Shown: in pieces, positions 35,070 through 48,600 of the stretch
Numbering within the stretch: position 1 is the first letter of the stretch
Layout: the number at the start of each line of letters is the position of its first letter
Source of the DNA: Kitagawia praeruptora
Taxonomy: Eukaryota > Streptophyta > Magnoliopsida > Apiales > Apiaceae
Direction of reading: 5' to 3'
NCBI GenBank assembly: GCA_037693485.1
Contig: CM075344.1
Location: 96,817,001-96,881,000 of the forward strand
DNA: 64,000 bases
The notes under the pieces: generated by a model
Seen by the model: only the letters and a program-made list of their open reading frames with translations
Told to the model about the DNA's origin: nothing
The model's database searches: none
Made by a program: the position numbers and the translations under genes

Positions 35070-38000
35070 TGTAATAACCCAAATTTTGGGTAGAATCAAA
35101 ACTTTTCTTATTGTGGTTAAAGAGCATTAATGAATGGTGATTCCAAAGAACAATGATTGTAGTGAATGGATATTGATATGGATGATGATCCCGATTCGTA
35201 TATGTATGGTCAGAATAGAGTAATTCAAAGGTTGACGATATAGAAAAGAATAATATATCGTCCAAGAAATGAGCTAATGAGCCCCGAGAAGGGAAATGAG
35301 GATGGTATAGTATTTTCCATACGTGCATAGTGTTTCCCGTACGTGCATAGTGTTTCCCGTACGTGCATAGTAATTCGGTGGATGAATAGTGATTTTGTAA
35401 GTTGGAAAACTTTTCACGCCACCCTATGTACGGGACGTGATATGGATGTTTCGAAGTCATATTAGTAATACGCGGAGGAAATAAGTGAATGCAGAGACGA
35501 TCGGAATTCAGAAATTCCTATTTTAATTTTTGGTGTAATATTTGACCGAGCAGTGAATGATATATTATTATATTCGAGAAATGAGATATTCAATTTGAGA
35601 AATAAAAGAGTTAATATTTTGGAATTTTATTATATTTGATTTTAGAAATTAGAACGAAAACCACTGAGACAGTGAAACAAGCGTTCTAGAAACCACTAAA
35701 ACGTTATAACGAGATTAAGCAATTAAGCGAACGAATCAGGGATTAAGGATCAAGATTGTGACAAGATTAAATATCCTATATGATCATCAAGAGAATTATA
35801 TCAAGTGGATTAAATTATTTAATCAAGGATTAAATCAAAACAATTTAGGAGTTAAGTGATTTAAATCACTTAAATCAAACAAGAAACAAAACAAATATCT
35901 ACCAAGCTTCTCCAAGACTCTTTGCATAAGCCCCAAGGTGAGCCACCAGCCACACACATCCAATAATATCTAGATATTATGATCAAAAGGGTGAAGAAAG
36001 GAAAAAAGCAAGCAAGAACACATTTCCCCAAAAAACTGCCCAGCAGAACCAAGCTTAAGAAAAAATTCATATCTCCATTTCTATCCATGATAAAATCATC
36101 ACATTTTAACCATAGCTTCTCCACTCCATAGGCGAGATTCGTTCCAAATTTCATGGAAATCCAAGTAGTATAGCCTAGTCAAATCCATGCTTAAAGTTGG
36201 AGGACCAAAACTGTCCAGGTTCTGAACAGTAGCAAGATGGGGCTCAAAACCCTAGTTCCCATGGTTGGATTCTTGTGTTCTATAGCTCAAAAGAAATCCC
36301 TTGAAGAGTAGAAGGTGTGGTAAAAAATTTAGAACCAAACTCTTAGTTTTTGATTTTATATGATTTTTACAAGATTGATGATGAATAGTAACTTTTGATT
36401 TTCATGTTTTGCTTTCTTGATTCTATGGCTTCCAAATGATGTTCTAAGAAATGATCAAGAGTTGTGAGGCCTTATTATCATCCTTGAACTTCAAACCAAG
36501 GTATAATCTTTGAAACCCCTTTGTTGAATCATGAGTTGTTGGATCTTTGGATGAGTTTTTGAGTTATATGCATGTTTAGAGCACTAGAGCTATGTAAGAG
36601 TTTTGTTAGATGTTAAAATATGTTGCACAACTCCAAGACCTGTTTAGACAGTGAGGGAGACAATGAATAGTGTCCATGAGTGTTGGTGGTGGATTGGATG
36701 ATTATTTGGAGGATTTTAATTTTGGAAATATCCGAGTTATAGCTGTCGTAATGGCAAAATTTCTTTGACCCTTAAAAACCGTTCATAACAGTAGATGTAA
36801 CCTTCTGAACTTATTGAGTATATGACATGTATTCGAAGATCTCGAGTCATAGATCGTTTTGGCGCAAGAATCGTAGCATTTTGACTTACGGCTTAGGCGT
36901 TATTGTAAAATCCGTAAAAACAGTTCGTAAGTCTACGCTTGAGTTCGTAACTTCAATTGAACCCCTTTAAAACGTGTAATTTGGTTACGAATCTTAGTAA
37001 TTAAATACTAGAGGTCATAATGAAGATATGAGAGAAGACCTCGTGTCAAAAAGATTATTTTTGGATTTTATAAAAATGTTTGAATCAAGGTTAAGTGCGA
37101 AGGAACCCCTTAGAGGAACACCTGATTATAACCTTGTAAACCACTCAGTGAAACGGGTGAACAAGATTCGATTTCTAAAACGAACCTTCGACCTAAGTAT
37201 TTGTCGATTGACATGGACTTAGTATGAGCCTAAAGCGAGTTAGTAATGCCTAGGTTGTGATTGGCGTACGTGTTTATGCTTTAGATATTAAGTGGATTAT
37301 CTAGGGGAATAATCGTACGTTTTCTTTTTGGCTTTGTCTAGATTGCCCGACATCGTCACGAGACCTACCACTTCTCGAGCATCAGGCAAGTTTCCTATTT
37401 CGATACTTTGAAGTATTGTTGTATAATACTGCTTTTGGCATATATTGAATTGCATAGTTTTACGATATATGCTTATAGCATAAATTTGACTTTCGGTTTA
37501 TGTACGAGCTTTGAGGTAAAGTATTTATAAACCGGTATACCTTGTGGCTCTGTAGATAAGAGCATGTTTATTGTTTTGACTCTAGACCGGGAGTCGGTAT
37601 TCTGACATATAAGGATAGTCGTGGAAACCCGGAAGGATTCCAACGACAGATTATTATCTGAATTGAGGAATAATATTAATAATCATTATTTATATTTTCA
37701 GAAAGTATTAATTACTCAGAAATGATTCGAGAAATGTTATTTGAATATTACCTCATTCGAAGGTTATTATTTGGATATGATTGATATTTGGCTTATCAAC
37801 TAGATATGAGATATTAGTTATAAGCCGGGTTTTTGCAAATGCCCTTAGTGTCGGGCGTATGATTCTTATTCTCCATCCATAGACCGGGAGTCGAGATATT
37901 TTTTTATATATCTTGGGCATTCTTTTCTGATCTAGATATTGAATAATGTTATTCAATTGTTATATATTAAATGAATATTATTTTTGGATATTCATTTAAA

Positions 38001-40488
38001 GTTTAGATATATTAAATGAATATTATTTTTGAATATTCATTTGTAGTTATTTATTAAGTGAATATTATTTTGAATATTCATTTAAGGATTTATTTAATGA
38101 ATATTATTTTGGAATTTTCATTTAAGAATTTATTTATTTATTTTATATTCATGCGAGGATTTATTTATTTGAATATTACTTTAGATATTCATTTGAGGAT
38201 TGATTCAAATATTATTTTAAATATTTACTCGAGGAATTGTTTATTTGGTGAATATTTTATATATTCATTCGAGAGTTATTTATGAGCAATATTTTATACT
38301 AAGAATATTCTTTAATTATTTATGAATTAATAAATATTCTTTGAATATTTATTTAATTATTTCAACTAATTTTAAAAATGATTTATCTTATTCAAATATT
38401 ATTCTGATCTTGAAATATCATGTAAAATATTTATGAGTCTTATTATGTTTATTTTATCGAGGAAAGGTTCTCAAAACTCTATTTTCCATTTAAGGTCTAT
38501 CTTATAGGAAGACTTAAACACTCGCTCAGAACTTTCAAATATATGGGAGCTGTACTCGAGAGCTGTTATTTATTTTATTTGACTGCCCGGTCATAAATCT
38601 GTTGATATTACTCTTTTCCTTCGCAACTTGGTTGCTATTCATCAAAGCGATTCTTTTTGTTACTTCATCATCATTCGAGGATTACTTACGAGCAATATTA
38701 TGATTTAATAATATTCCGTAATTATTATTGACTTAATAAATATTCTTGGAATATTTAATTAAATTATTTTGAAGTCTTTTTATAATGATTTATATTATTC
38801 AAAGATCATCCTTCACCTTCAAATACTATGTAAAATATTTCGGAGTATTTTACGACTATTTTTATCAAGAGGAGATTCCCAAAACTCTGTTTTCATTTAA
38901 ATCTATCTTATAAGAAGATTTAAATACTCGCTCAACTTCCAAAAATATATAAGGGGACCTCACTTGAGAGATGTTATTTATTTGACTGCCCGGTCATATA
39001 CTTGCTAAACTATCTGGTCACTCACATCTTGATTCTTTTCAAATATGAATATGAGTCTTTTTGCTTACCTCCTCAACACTCGAGGGGTAAGATTGATGGA
39101 ACAAGTTTTTATCCATTAACAAGCATCAGCTTGGGAAATATTGGTGAATCTTTCTTTCCAACTAGATACGACTACTTTGTGGAGTCTTATCAACAAGTAT
39201 TATACTTGGGGAAAGGGGGACGAACTTTATGTTTCGGAGTCATGGATGTTATTGAACTAGGAGACGCGTAAGTGGCCGAGTGGCGCCGGTCCAGCAATGG
39301 CCCAACCGTTGGCCGGGGGGTTCCAGAGGGCGGGCGATCCGTCGGTGCTTCCTTCTACATGTAGAGAACAAATGATGGGGAGCATGACATGCGACTGATC
39401 ATCGTAAATGTTGTGGCTCCTGGCGCGGCAAGCTCCCGTATTAGTTCATCTTCCAAATTGGGAAATTATCTGCAACATTATCATTGTTGGCAGGGTTGAA
39501 AAGTGTTTGAACTGGAATTGCAATATTCTTCCTGCAAGTTCCTCTATTATGAAAATTGATAATATCTTGCTTATCTTTGACATAGCAGATTTTTCCACAG
39601 AACAATTATATTTTGAGTTACCTTGTAACTTCGTCTTTTATCTTACATTTTATGACTCTGTTGATACCTTACATAACATGAGTTGTGAAAAGGAGGTTGT
39701 TGATATTGAATCACCTTATAACTTCATCTTTTAAGTTATATGCGGATATTCTGCTTATATTTTATATAGCAGTTATTTTACAGAAAGGTTATATTGAATT
39801 ACCTTGTAGCTTCATCTTATATATTATACTAGAACTTTGTTCATAGTATGAATATCCAAAGTTTACAGAGATATTATGAAAATGATACTTGAAGTACTGC
39901 AATGGTACTGTTTTTGGAATATATTCCGATAAGGAAATACTTTCGGTAAAGAGATATTTTGACGTACAATTATTGTCTTATACCCGCCTTATTCTGGGTT
40001 AAGTCATAGGCATAGTTATGCCATGTTTTCATTACCTTGCTGAGCTATTTGCTCACTCTTGCTATTGTTTTATATATATTATAGAGCAGTGAAGCAGGAT
40101 GTCATGGGCACCAGTGATCCCGAAGAGTAGAACGAACCAGTCGGATCAGGCTGCAGCTGGCTGCATTTAAATTATGTATAGATATGAATGGTAGGAGAAG
40201 ATTGTAATCATCAAAAGTCAGAGTTGGAATTGTACCATTTCCGATATATTGTTTCAATAACAGATTTTGTAAGACAATTGGGTATTGTAATAAAAGTTGT
40301 TTATTCCGCAGTTGTTGTATAGTATCGTTTCTGAGACTTTAACCTGTGTGTGTGTGTGTGAGAGAGAGATATATATTGTGGGGTCATAAGCCATTGAAAT
40401 ATGTACAGTGTGAGTAATACAGGTAAGACAAGGAGTAAATGGATCGTGACTACTCTAAATCCCAGACCCCGGATTTGGGGCTGTTACA
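35070..40488 (+). mobile_element. 3' LTR of G (5419 bp)
   Basis: Direct copy of 23912-29320 with scattered substitutions and small indels (for example GT-repeat length near 40345). The terminal GGGGCTGTTACA is followed by the gattg duplication. Confidence 0.93.
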
Positions 40489-40904
40489 GATTGTGGATAT
40501 GGATATATATATGAATGGAGCCAATATGATTTATGGTATAAAAAGGACATGAAAAAGAATGGTATCAGTTGTTTTCTAGGGTTATATGGTTTATAATCTT
40601 CTGTTATTTATAATCTTTAAACATTTGTGATTTAATAAATATTATTTGAATATTATTTAATACTTTATAGATAAAAGGAATAGCTTATGTATTTAATAGA
40701 ATATTTGATTTTATTAAATACGGAAGAGATGTCTGAGTCATAATCAAAGTATTACGATGTATATATATGAATGGTAATGATATATGAGAATGGAAATGAT
40801 ATATGAATGGAAATGTGAATGGAATTGGAAACGGAAAAATGGAAAATATGAAATGATGTTTTATAAATGGAATAACGATTTGAAAAAGGGGGATTGCAAC
40901 AATA

Positions 40905-41040
40905 TGCGTAAGAGGCTATGTGGGAGTTGCACAGTCCGGTACCCAATTTTTGCATAAGAGGCTGTGTGGGAGTTGCACAGTCCTGCACCCAATATTGCGT
41001 AAGAGGCTGTGTGGGAGTTGCACAGTCCGGCACCCAATAT
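40905..41040. repeat. Three 45-46-bp tandem units in H 5' LTR
   Basis: Units at 40905, 40951 and 40996 built on TGCGTAAGAGGCTGTGTGGG plus AGTTGCACAGTCCGGCACCC. They are much richer in G and C than the surroundings. The same three units are in the 3' LTR, so the array predates H's insertion. Confidence 0.92.
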
Positions 41041-41121
41041 TTTATTACGGCCCAAGAGTTGCCGAAGGAGGATGTAGCAGGTGGCCTTCCTCCAGGGTTG
41101 ATTACCAGGTGGGATCATCCC

Positions 41122-41135
41122 TTCTACTAGTAGAA
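41122..41135. promoter_or_regulatory. Conserved LTR palindrome TTCTACTAGTAGAA (H 5' LTR copy)
   Basis: Perfect 14-bp palindrome followed by AACA, 82 bp after the 45-bp repeats. The second copy is at 60664-60677. Counterparts in F and G. Confidence 0.5.
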
Positions 41136-41617
41136 AACAGAGAGCAGGTATGGTCAGGCGACTAATCATCGTCCTACGTATCTGGCGCTAGCAAATATCC
41201 CCAAAGTATTTAAAAGAAAGAATTGATAATGGTTTTTAGATTGATATACTGAAAAAGGGAAAATGGTATGAAAGTATGGAATTACTTTATGGACAATAGA
41301 GAAACTGATTTTATATTATTTTTATATATGATTGTTGTATAAAAAGGAAATGAAAAGATTATATTGAAAGATTTTACTCAAATGTTATATTATCTGGGAT
41401 ATTATACTGAGATGAAGTATAGATTATTATTTTGTTTAGAAGAGAAACTGATATCATATTATTCTATATGTCTTTTTCTTATAAACGAAAATGAAAGGTT
41501 ATGTGGAGTAATTAAGGATAAATTTTTCGCTTGAATTATTATATATAGTGAATTTTCAGTTTATTTATATATATATATATATTTTTTTTCTTTGATGCTA
41601 GTTTACAAAATTTATCT

Positions 41618-41652
41618 TGCTGAGCTATTATAGCTCACTCTTGCTATTTATT
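41618..41652. promoter_or_regulatory. TTGCTGAGC-TATTATA-GCTCACTC module (H 5' LTR copy)
   Basis: Contains the inverted repeat GAGCTATTATAGCTC. Related strings sit at matching places before the LTR end in F (6116), G (28873, 40036), J (62047, 63300) and the other H LTR (61160, where J is inserted). Function unknown. Confidence 0.5.
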
Positions 41653-42003
41653 TATATAACAGCTAGATCAGGTGCTGAAACGTCGTAGTACAACCCGGAA
41701 GAGGGTAAAGGGGAAGTCTACCTTATGAGAAAGTATCGACACCTGTTCTCAAGGTAGTATATACTTATATATGGGTGTAATAGATGGTATTCTGGGATTG
41801 TAATAATAGTTTATCTTAAACTGCTATCATTAATGGATGTTGTTCTCTGAGCATATGACTGGTGTGTCTGATTATATTAGTGTGGGGTCATTTGTGTGAG
41901 TATTAAATAGTATAAAAAAAGAGATCAAGAGATATTGTTAATAAATGGAAATTGGAGTATGATGGCCCGGATTCCTGACCCCGGATCTGGGGCTGTCACA
42001 GTT

Positions 42004-42015
42004 TGGTATCAGAGC
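42004..42015 (+). other. Primer-binding site of H (tRNA-Met type)
   Basis: TGGTATCAGAGC, perfect complement to the 3' end of plant initiator tRNA-Met, three bases after the LTR. Confidence 0.9.
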
Positions 42016-44644
42016 TAAGAGTCATAATGCTCAGGAACAAAAGTGATAATAAAAAATATATCAGTAATAATATAAATTGTGAACTCACATCGAGTTCAAG
42101 GGTGGTATATCGAATGTAGTAATTATTTTAAGTAGTGATTATAATTTTCTAGATTATTACTAATAAAAGTTTATGTTTTAGTATAGGGATAGGAGATTGG
42201 TGAGCCAAAGTTAAGGGTATTTAAAGTCTTCTTGTGTTTAAGGGAGTTTGAAGAAATATTGTAAGTAGATTGGTGAATAGACACTGATTGTTTGTGGAGA
42301 TGAAATGGTGAAACTGAGGTTGGTCGGTAAAGCCAAGATATACCTTAAGGACCAAGACAGACTGAAACATTCCGAGATTGACTTAAATGAAAAGGTTATT
42401 ATGCCAAAAGTGTTAAGTTTATGTAGAACACGAGATCGATATGAGAAAGGGAATACTTGATGTATCGGGAAGTGTACGTTAGATAACCTCGTGAGTATAC
42501 AGGGTATGTTGGGATATACAATTATAAAGTATAGTTGAATGGTCCTTGATACCGGAGCAGTGTTAGGCCAAGACGATTAATATTACGTAAGTATATCGAT
42601 CAGAAGGTTGTGTTTTATTATGGATAAAGGTAGAAAGTATTGAGCCAAGTCACGACTAGGTAAATGACGATAATTGGGAATATCAGACGATAGGTTAAGG
42701 ATAAATGGTGAGTGCCAAATTTGAGAAATTTTGGAAAGTACGCAGTCTAAGCTATAAATGGTATTTGAGTAAAACCTTCCATTATTGGGATTTACACGTA
42801 GGCAGAAGCTATTAACGATACCTATTCTCAAATTTCTTAAAGCCCTGCTAAATTATGTTATTGAGTTTCAAATTTTCCTCCATTGGTGGGTAATTATTCA
42901 TTAAGGGCCGGTATCTTTTCAAAACTTTCTGGTACCTTTGGAATGTGTTTCAAAATTGTATTTTATCTATTTTAGTCAAAATATTTCCCTAAGATTATTT
43001 TTGGAAGATGGTATTTATCATCGTGATTAAAAATTTTCTTTATACTTCTTATTCCAACTAAGAGGAACAATCCTATATGTATACACAAGGACGACCTGTC
43101 TGTGTGATTGAAAGTCGGAGGGGACGCCCTCACTTGTGTGACGTACGGGTTCTTCCATCATATTGATTTCCCAAATATTCTTTTGTTTCGAATAAGAGTT
43201 ATTAAAACTTTCAATTTTATAAATTGTTGTGGGATCCTTGCTTGTTTTTGGGTTCGTATCAATTCAAAGTTTCTTAAATTCTATAAATTGTTTCGAATAT
43301 AGAAAATTTCATTAATGGATGGGATAATGGAAGCAAGGTTTAGAGTATACGTGATTATACAAGGGAACTGAAGATTCTAAGGGAAATTTCAATAAGAGAT
43401 AATTAGAGCTAGAAGCGTTTCAATATAAGAGAGGAAGGAAATTCGTGAGAAGAAATAGGTATATTTGTTGATTAGAAAAAAAAAAGAATATGAGGAATTT
43501 TAAGGCATAATTGAGATTTACTATTGAGAGTAAGGTGTATATTGAGGATAGAGTCAGAATAAGGATAAACATAGGAAGTGGGGATAATTAATGAAGGATT
43601 TCAAGGTGCAATAATTATTAGTGGGGGAAGGCCAATATTGTGACTAATACCCTAAGTAGCAGAGAGAGATTAAAGATGTTAAGTATTCAAAGGATTAATC
43701 CAAAAGGTGTAAATGAGTAAAACTTGAGGTAAAGATTTTGATGAGAATAATAAAGGGAAATTTCAGAGGTGGAGTAGATAGTATATCATGAAGGAACTAA
43801 GGTGGATCAGCAAGATGTAAAGAGTGTATAGGGAACAATAGACATATGGGATAAGGTATCCGGAGGAAATTGCAGGTACGCTCTAATTTAACCTCTTAAG
43901 TGTAAATGTTTGGTTAGGGATCGACTAAGTCAATGAATGGTGTAAATGGACTGATAATATAGATAAGAATAATCTATCTGTGAGAAAGTAAACTATGGTG
44001 ATATAAGAAAAGTGAGTTATTCTCGTGTCATCCAAATCAATATCTGTTAAGAGTCAAAGAACTCTATAAAAAGGATATTAAGAGTATTGGGGAATGCGCG
44101 AGAATATTTTTCAAGGATGAAAGGAAAGTTTATGTTTGTATAAGTACGAACAAGAAATATATATTATAAATAATATTTTCTTACAATTGTTTCAACGAAT
44201 ACTATTATAACTTATTTTCTGGAAAATTTTACAGAGGTGATATATACAAATGTTGGAGTATTAATATTTTATGTCATGATAGAGATCAAAACATAGTTAA
44301 ACAATAGTGAGATACACTACCATTCAGGGAAGGCCAATGTGGTGGCCGATACCTTTAGGCAAAAGAGGAAGGAAAGATGAGATAAGATAGAATGACTGAA
44401 ATATAGGAGGAGATTTGCAAGAAAAAAATGGTGAAAGTACTGCTATTGAAAAGCTAAATGACATATTGATGAATGACAAACAAGTGTATGTTGGTGTATT
44501 TCTGTACAAACAAAATAGGGATGTTTATGAAAGAGCAAAAGGATGGAGGAAGTAATATGAGAATTAAAAGGTGTAATGTGAGAAAGGTATTCGTCAATAT
44601 CTTCAACATGATTCCGGGACGGAATCCTTTTAAGGAGGGAAGAC
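42016..44644 (+). other. Interior of H, gene-poor
   Basis: 2.6 kb without an intact gene. GTCCTTGATACCGGAGCA at 42542-42559 reads VLDTGA, a likely relic of a Ty3 protease. Later parts are purine-rich and unreadable. A polypurine tract (AAGGAGGGAAGAC) ends it at 44644. Similar in arrangement to the interior of G but shorter, so H is a large-LTR, short-body derivative. Confidence 0.7.
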
Positions 44645-45061
44645 TGTAATAACCCTAACTTTAGAAATGCTACAGTGGTTAAATGAATAGTAAATTTTGA
44701 GGATTTAAGGAAATGGTATGTAGGTACCCTATAATTGATACAGAAAATGAATAATCGGAAACCATATTAGTGATGTACTATGAAAATAAGTGACTCGAAA
44801 CGATGACGGATTTCAGAGATTCCTGATTATGGATTTTAAGATGTTTGATTTCAATTGAGCACTATTGTATTTGATATTAAGGAGTATGGAGATTTAACAA
44901 GTATTATTTATATTGGGAAATTATATGAAATTAAGTTAAGCCAAGGAATGAGCAAACCAAAGAAATGTAAAGGGAATTTGGAGTTTTAAACGATTTCGAA
45001 ACCACTTGGATAATGAGGTATATTCGAAACGAATCACAATTAGGCGAGTATGGAAATAAAA

Positions 45062-45562
45062 TGTTGCCCAGTAAATAACAATTGTAGAAGGGGGGTTGAA
45101 TACAATTGTATAAGATTTTCGACTTAAACAAATAACACAAGTATGAATCAATAACAGCTTTATTAATTCTGATATAAAACTGTTACAAAACTCTCTTAAG
45201 AAATTCTTATGTTCTTAAGAGCTGCTAGGTTACAAGATAAATCGTGTAAGCGATTACTTTAATGTAAAACCTAAACTGTGTTTATATAGAGTACACAGTT
45301 ACACTATCAATTACAAGATATTCTAAATCAATTACATATATCTTTGAATGCATATCTTGTATGATAGCTGCATTCCTACAATCTAGGAACCGACATATCA
45401 ATCTTCCTTGATCTCTGGTCTGATGAGAATCTTCACGAAATACTGACCAGCTTCTAATCCTGATGATAGTCCAATACTGACATTGTATTACTGATGACGT
45501 CAGCATCAGTATCTGATCAGTAATGCCCAGATCCTGATCATCACTTGAATCAATATCTAACA
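45062..45562 (-). mobile_element. 3' LTR of S
   Basis: TGTTGCCCAG to ATCTAACA on the plus strand, 501 bp. It is the downstream copy because the polypurine tract adjoins it. Confidence 0.95.
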
Positions 45563-45577
45563 ATCTCCCCCAATTTG
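45563..45577 (-). other. Polypurine tract of S
   Basis: The plus strand ATCTCCCCCAATTTG is a purine tract (CAAATTGGGGGAGAT) on the coding strand, touching the 3' LTR. Confidence 0.85.
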
Positions 45578-45643
45578 TTCTTTATGAAACAAAGCACAAA
45601 TTCCTTGATTCAAAGATGTCAAAAACTCAAAACAAAATACCTT

Positions 45644-48600
45644 CTAAAAATCATCTGGAACAGTTTCAGAAATTTTTTGATAAAATAGATTCATTCTCAA
45701 GAAATCAGATATCAATTCTTCTTCCTTGCTTTCAAGAATTTGAATCAGTTTCTTCTTCAGATTTTTGAGTTCTTCATCTTCCTTATTAATCTGATAGATA
45801 GCTGCCCTGAGATTCTGAATTGAGCTTCTTGGAAGATCTAAGTCAACTAGCAACACATAAGCAATTTCCTTCCCATCTGGATTTAGAGACAGTTGTTCCA
45901 TGCCTAGATACACTTCTCTAACAGCTGTACCTTTCTTCATTTCAACCTCTATGTCTCTTAAATTTAAGTACATAGGAATATAATTGCCATCATACCTCGT
46001 TCCTCCATCCATAAATCTCTGTCTAATTGTCCTATAAATCATGACAAACCAATTGTAGTAAACTTCTCTTTCATTAACATTGATTCTTTTACTTCTGAGA
46101 AGATACAGAACATATTTCAGCTCTTTTGCAGATTTGCACAACAATTCATGGATAGGAATCTTCTTTACACTTCTATCTTTCATGAAGTACAACATCTTTT
46201 CTATTTTCTTTGCACCAGCATGACAATCAGCAATGATAGCAACAGCTTCAAGTTTCCAGAGATGATCAACAGTTAACTCATCACCAATCTTGTCAACTAG
46301 AGCATGTTGATCAGTTTGTACAATGAAAATAATCTGTGCATGACTATACCCAATTCCTCCTCTTGTGCCAGGTTCCAATCCTTTCAAACCAGATTGCATA
46401 CTTACCCATTTTGGTGGATTTTCAGCAATAAATGTAGTAGACTTTGATTTAACAATCAATAAAGATTCATTAATCAAAGAAGACTCTATTATCAATCCTG
46501 CTGATTTGAAAACAATCGGTTTCCTATAATCACACTCATTCTTCTCCTTTTTCTTACTCTTCTTCTTCTCATCTGTTGGATAATCCTGCTGATGTTCAGG
46601 AACAGATTTACTTACATCATACCATAACTTCCTGTTAGATTTATGAACATTTCTCAAGTAATCTCTGGTTGTTATCCTTTCTGCTTCTCTGGCTTTAGCT
46701 CTGATTTCACTTTCTCTTTCAAATCTACTGAAGTTCTCTTGTTCATACTTCAGTGTATCTTCAATAACTTCCATATTGTGAAATTCAACCACAACCTTAA
46801 GAATCATAATCTTAAGTTCTTTTAAAATTTCAGCTTCTTCAGAATCAGAGACAACATCAGGAATTGAACCAAAGACTGACTTCTCCTTAGATGCAGTAGA
46901 TTGAACAACAACCTTACTCTTTCTTTTTAAAGGCAATATCTCCTCTTTAATTTCTTCAGGAGCATTGAATCTGTTGTCTGGAGTTAGTGCAAGAGATAGT
47001 GAAGTTTTCTTCTTTTCATTTTCAGAAACATCTTTTTATTTGATTCCACTAGATCTTGTTTGCCTTGTACTTGTTTGAGCAGATAATCTTCCTCTACTTC
47101 TGTATCTTCCTCCTCTGCCTCTTCCTCTTCTTGCAGCAGGAGCTTCATTTTGTTTTGCAATCTCTCCAAGAATCCTATTCTGTTCTTCTAAGAATTCATC
47201 AGTAGTCATGTTTGGATTCTCTCCAGTAGATAAGATAAGTGCCTTCTCAGCATGATACTGTTGAACTCTTTTATCTTTATGAAACAGCTTAAGAACACAA
47301 CCATCCCCAGTGTCAAGTTCATGAAACAGATTAGCAGCATCTTCATCCTGTTCCACATACACATCATCCTCAGGAATGATTGACAGAGTTTGACCAGGTG
47401 TCACGAACTGTTCTTCTTTTGGATTCTGAGATTGCATCATTGTTGTCACTGTCTTCTTACCAGATCTAGAAACATGAGTTGACTACCTAGTTTGAGTATT
47501 AGATCTCTTTGTTACTAAAGCAGCATCAGAGGTTTCAACTTTATGTGACTTAGCACCACCATCATTTCCAGAATTATCATCATCCTTCTGTACAACTGGA
47601 TTAGGTGAGCATTTTGTTTTGACTATCTTCTCCCCCTTTTTGACATCGGCATCTTCTTCAATGAAGAAAGACAAGATAAGCTTGAGGGTTTCATCAATAT
47701 TATCAACTTTTGATTCCAAGACAGTCATTCTGGAATCCATTTTCTTGTCAAGTGCTTTGATATCATCAGCAAGAAGACGTGCTTGAGATGCAGTAGCAGA
47801 TATTGAAACAGATGTTTGAATACCCGCTTGAAATTTATCAGTAACAACCTTCATAGAGTCAAGCTCACTCTTCAATCCCTTTGCTAGAAGAGCATTAGTT
47901 TTGAGAAGAGCCTTGAGTTCAGGAGTTGGCATCCTCGTGGCAATATGACCAGAATGAAAAAGAGCATTTTGAAAATTCATCTCAGCATTCGGCAGATTCC
48001 ATTCAGTATCCCATTCATATCCCCTTGCAGCTCGAGTATCAGGAGGAAGAATGGAACTATACTCCCCTCTGAATTCTTCTTGAGTAACAGACTGCATATA
48101 CCTACTCGAAGACCCATAAGTAGATAGGAGACTTGCTTTTATTGCTGCCTGCATTTGAATTATTTCAGGATCAGCATTAGCATGATCATCATCATCATCA
48201 TCTGAGCTACCACCAGCTTCAGGAAGTTTATCATCAACATTATCATCAGGATGCATAACTCCTTTCATTTTCAAATCACCAGTAGATGCAGCTGGTGAAT
48301 CCTGATGTCCTGTAGACAGATTAGTAACATTTCCTAAATCTCTCATTTCTTTTAAAGTGATCTCATCACTTCTCACAATGTTACCTAAGTTACTTTCAAT
48401 AGCAACTTCTACCTCACTAGAAGTTAACAACTTCTCACTCTGTTCTACCTCTCCTTTTGCCAGTTCAGGAGATTGCCTCTCATCACTCTTCTTTTTCTCT
48501 AATTGTTCACTCTCAATCTCACAAGAAAGGCTCTGACTCATTAAATGTGAAGAAATAAGAGGTGGCTGAGAAGAGTGATCTGGAGTCATACAAATAGAGG

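Larger units (their letters stand above)
23912..40488 (+). mobile_element. Retrotransposon G (Tekay/Del-like, giant LTRs, decayed interior)
   Basis: Inserted in a GGATAT-rich stretch of the H 5' LTR with a 5-bp duplication gattg (23907-23911, 40489-40493). The empty site is visible in the other H LTR at about 60010-60025. LTRs of 5.4 kb flank a 5.75-kb interior that has a tRNA-Met primer site, decayed gag and RT pieces and a polypurine tract, but no intact gene. The LTRs look about 98% alike by eye while the genes are wrecked, so it probably moved as a non-autonomous element. Confidence 0.93.
21771..42000 (+). mobile_element. 5' LTR of H, split by G
   Basis: Made of 21771-23911 and 40494-42000. 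It matches the 3' LTR copy at 44645-45061, 58249-61174 and 63519-63890. It lacks about 48 bp that the other copy has near 58290-58338. Contains the three-unit 45-bp repeat, the TTCTA palindrome and the TTGCTGAGC module. Confidence 0.93.

Noticed and set aside
40918..41169. Overlapping ORFs on both strands across the 45-bp repeats (also 60460-60711)
   Set aside because: They exist because the repeat unit lacks stops and its copies are in phase; both strands are open, composition is odd, and the LTR is non-coding elsewhere.
45282..45563. 93-codon minus ORF in both LTRs of S
   Set aside because: Lies wholly in the 501-bp LTR and runs to its end; chance ORF with no start signal or family.
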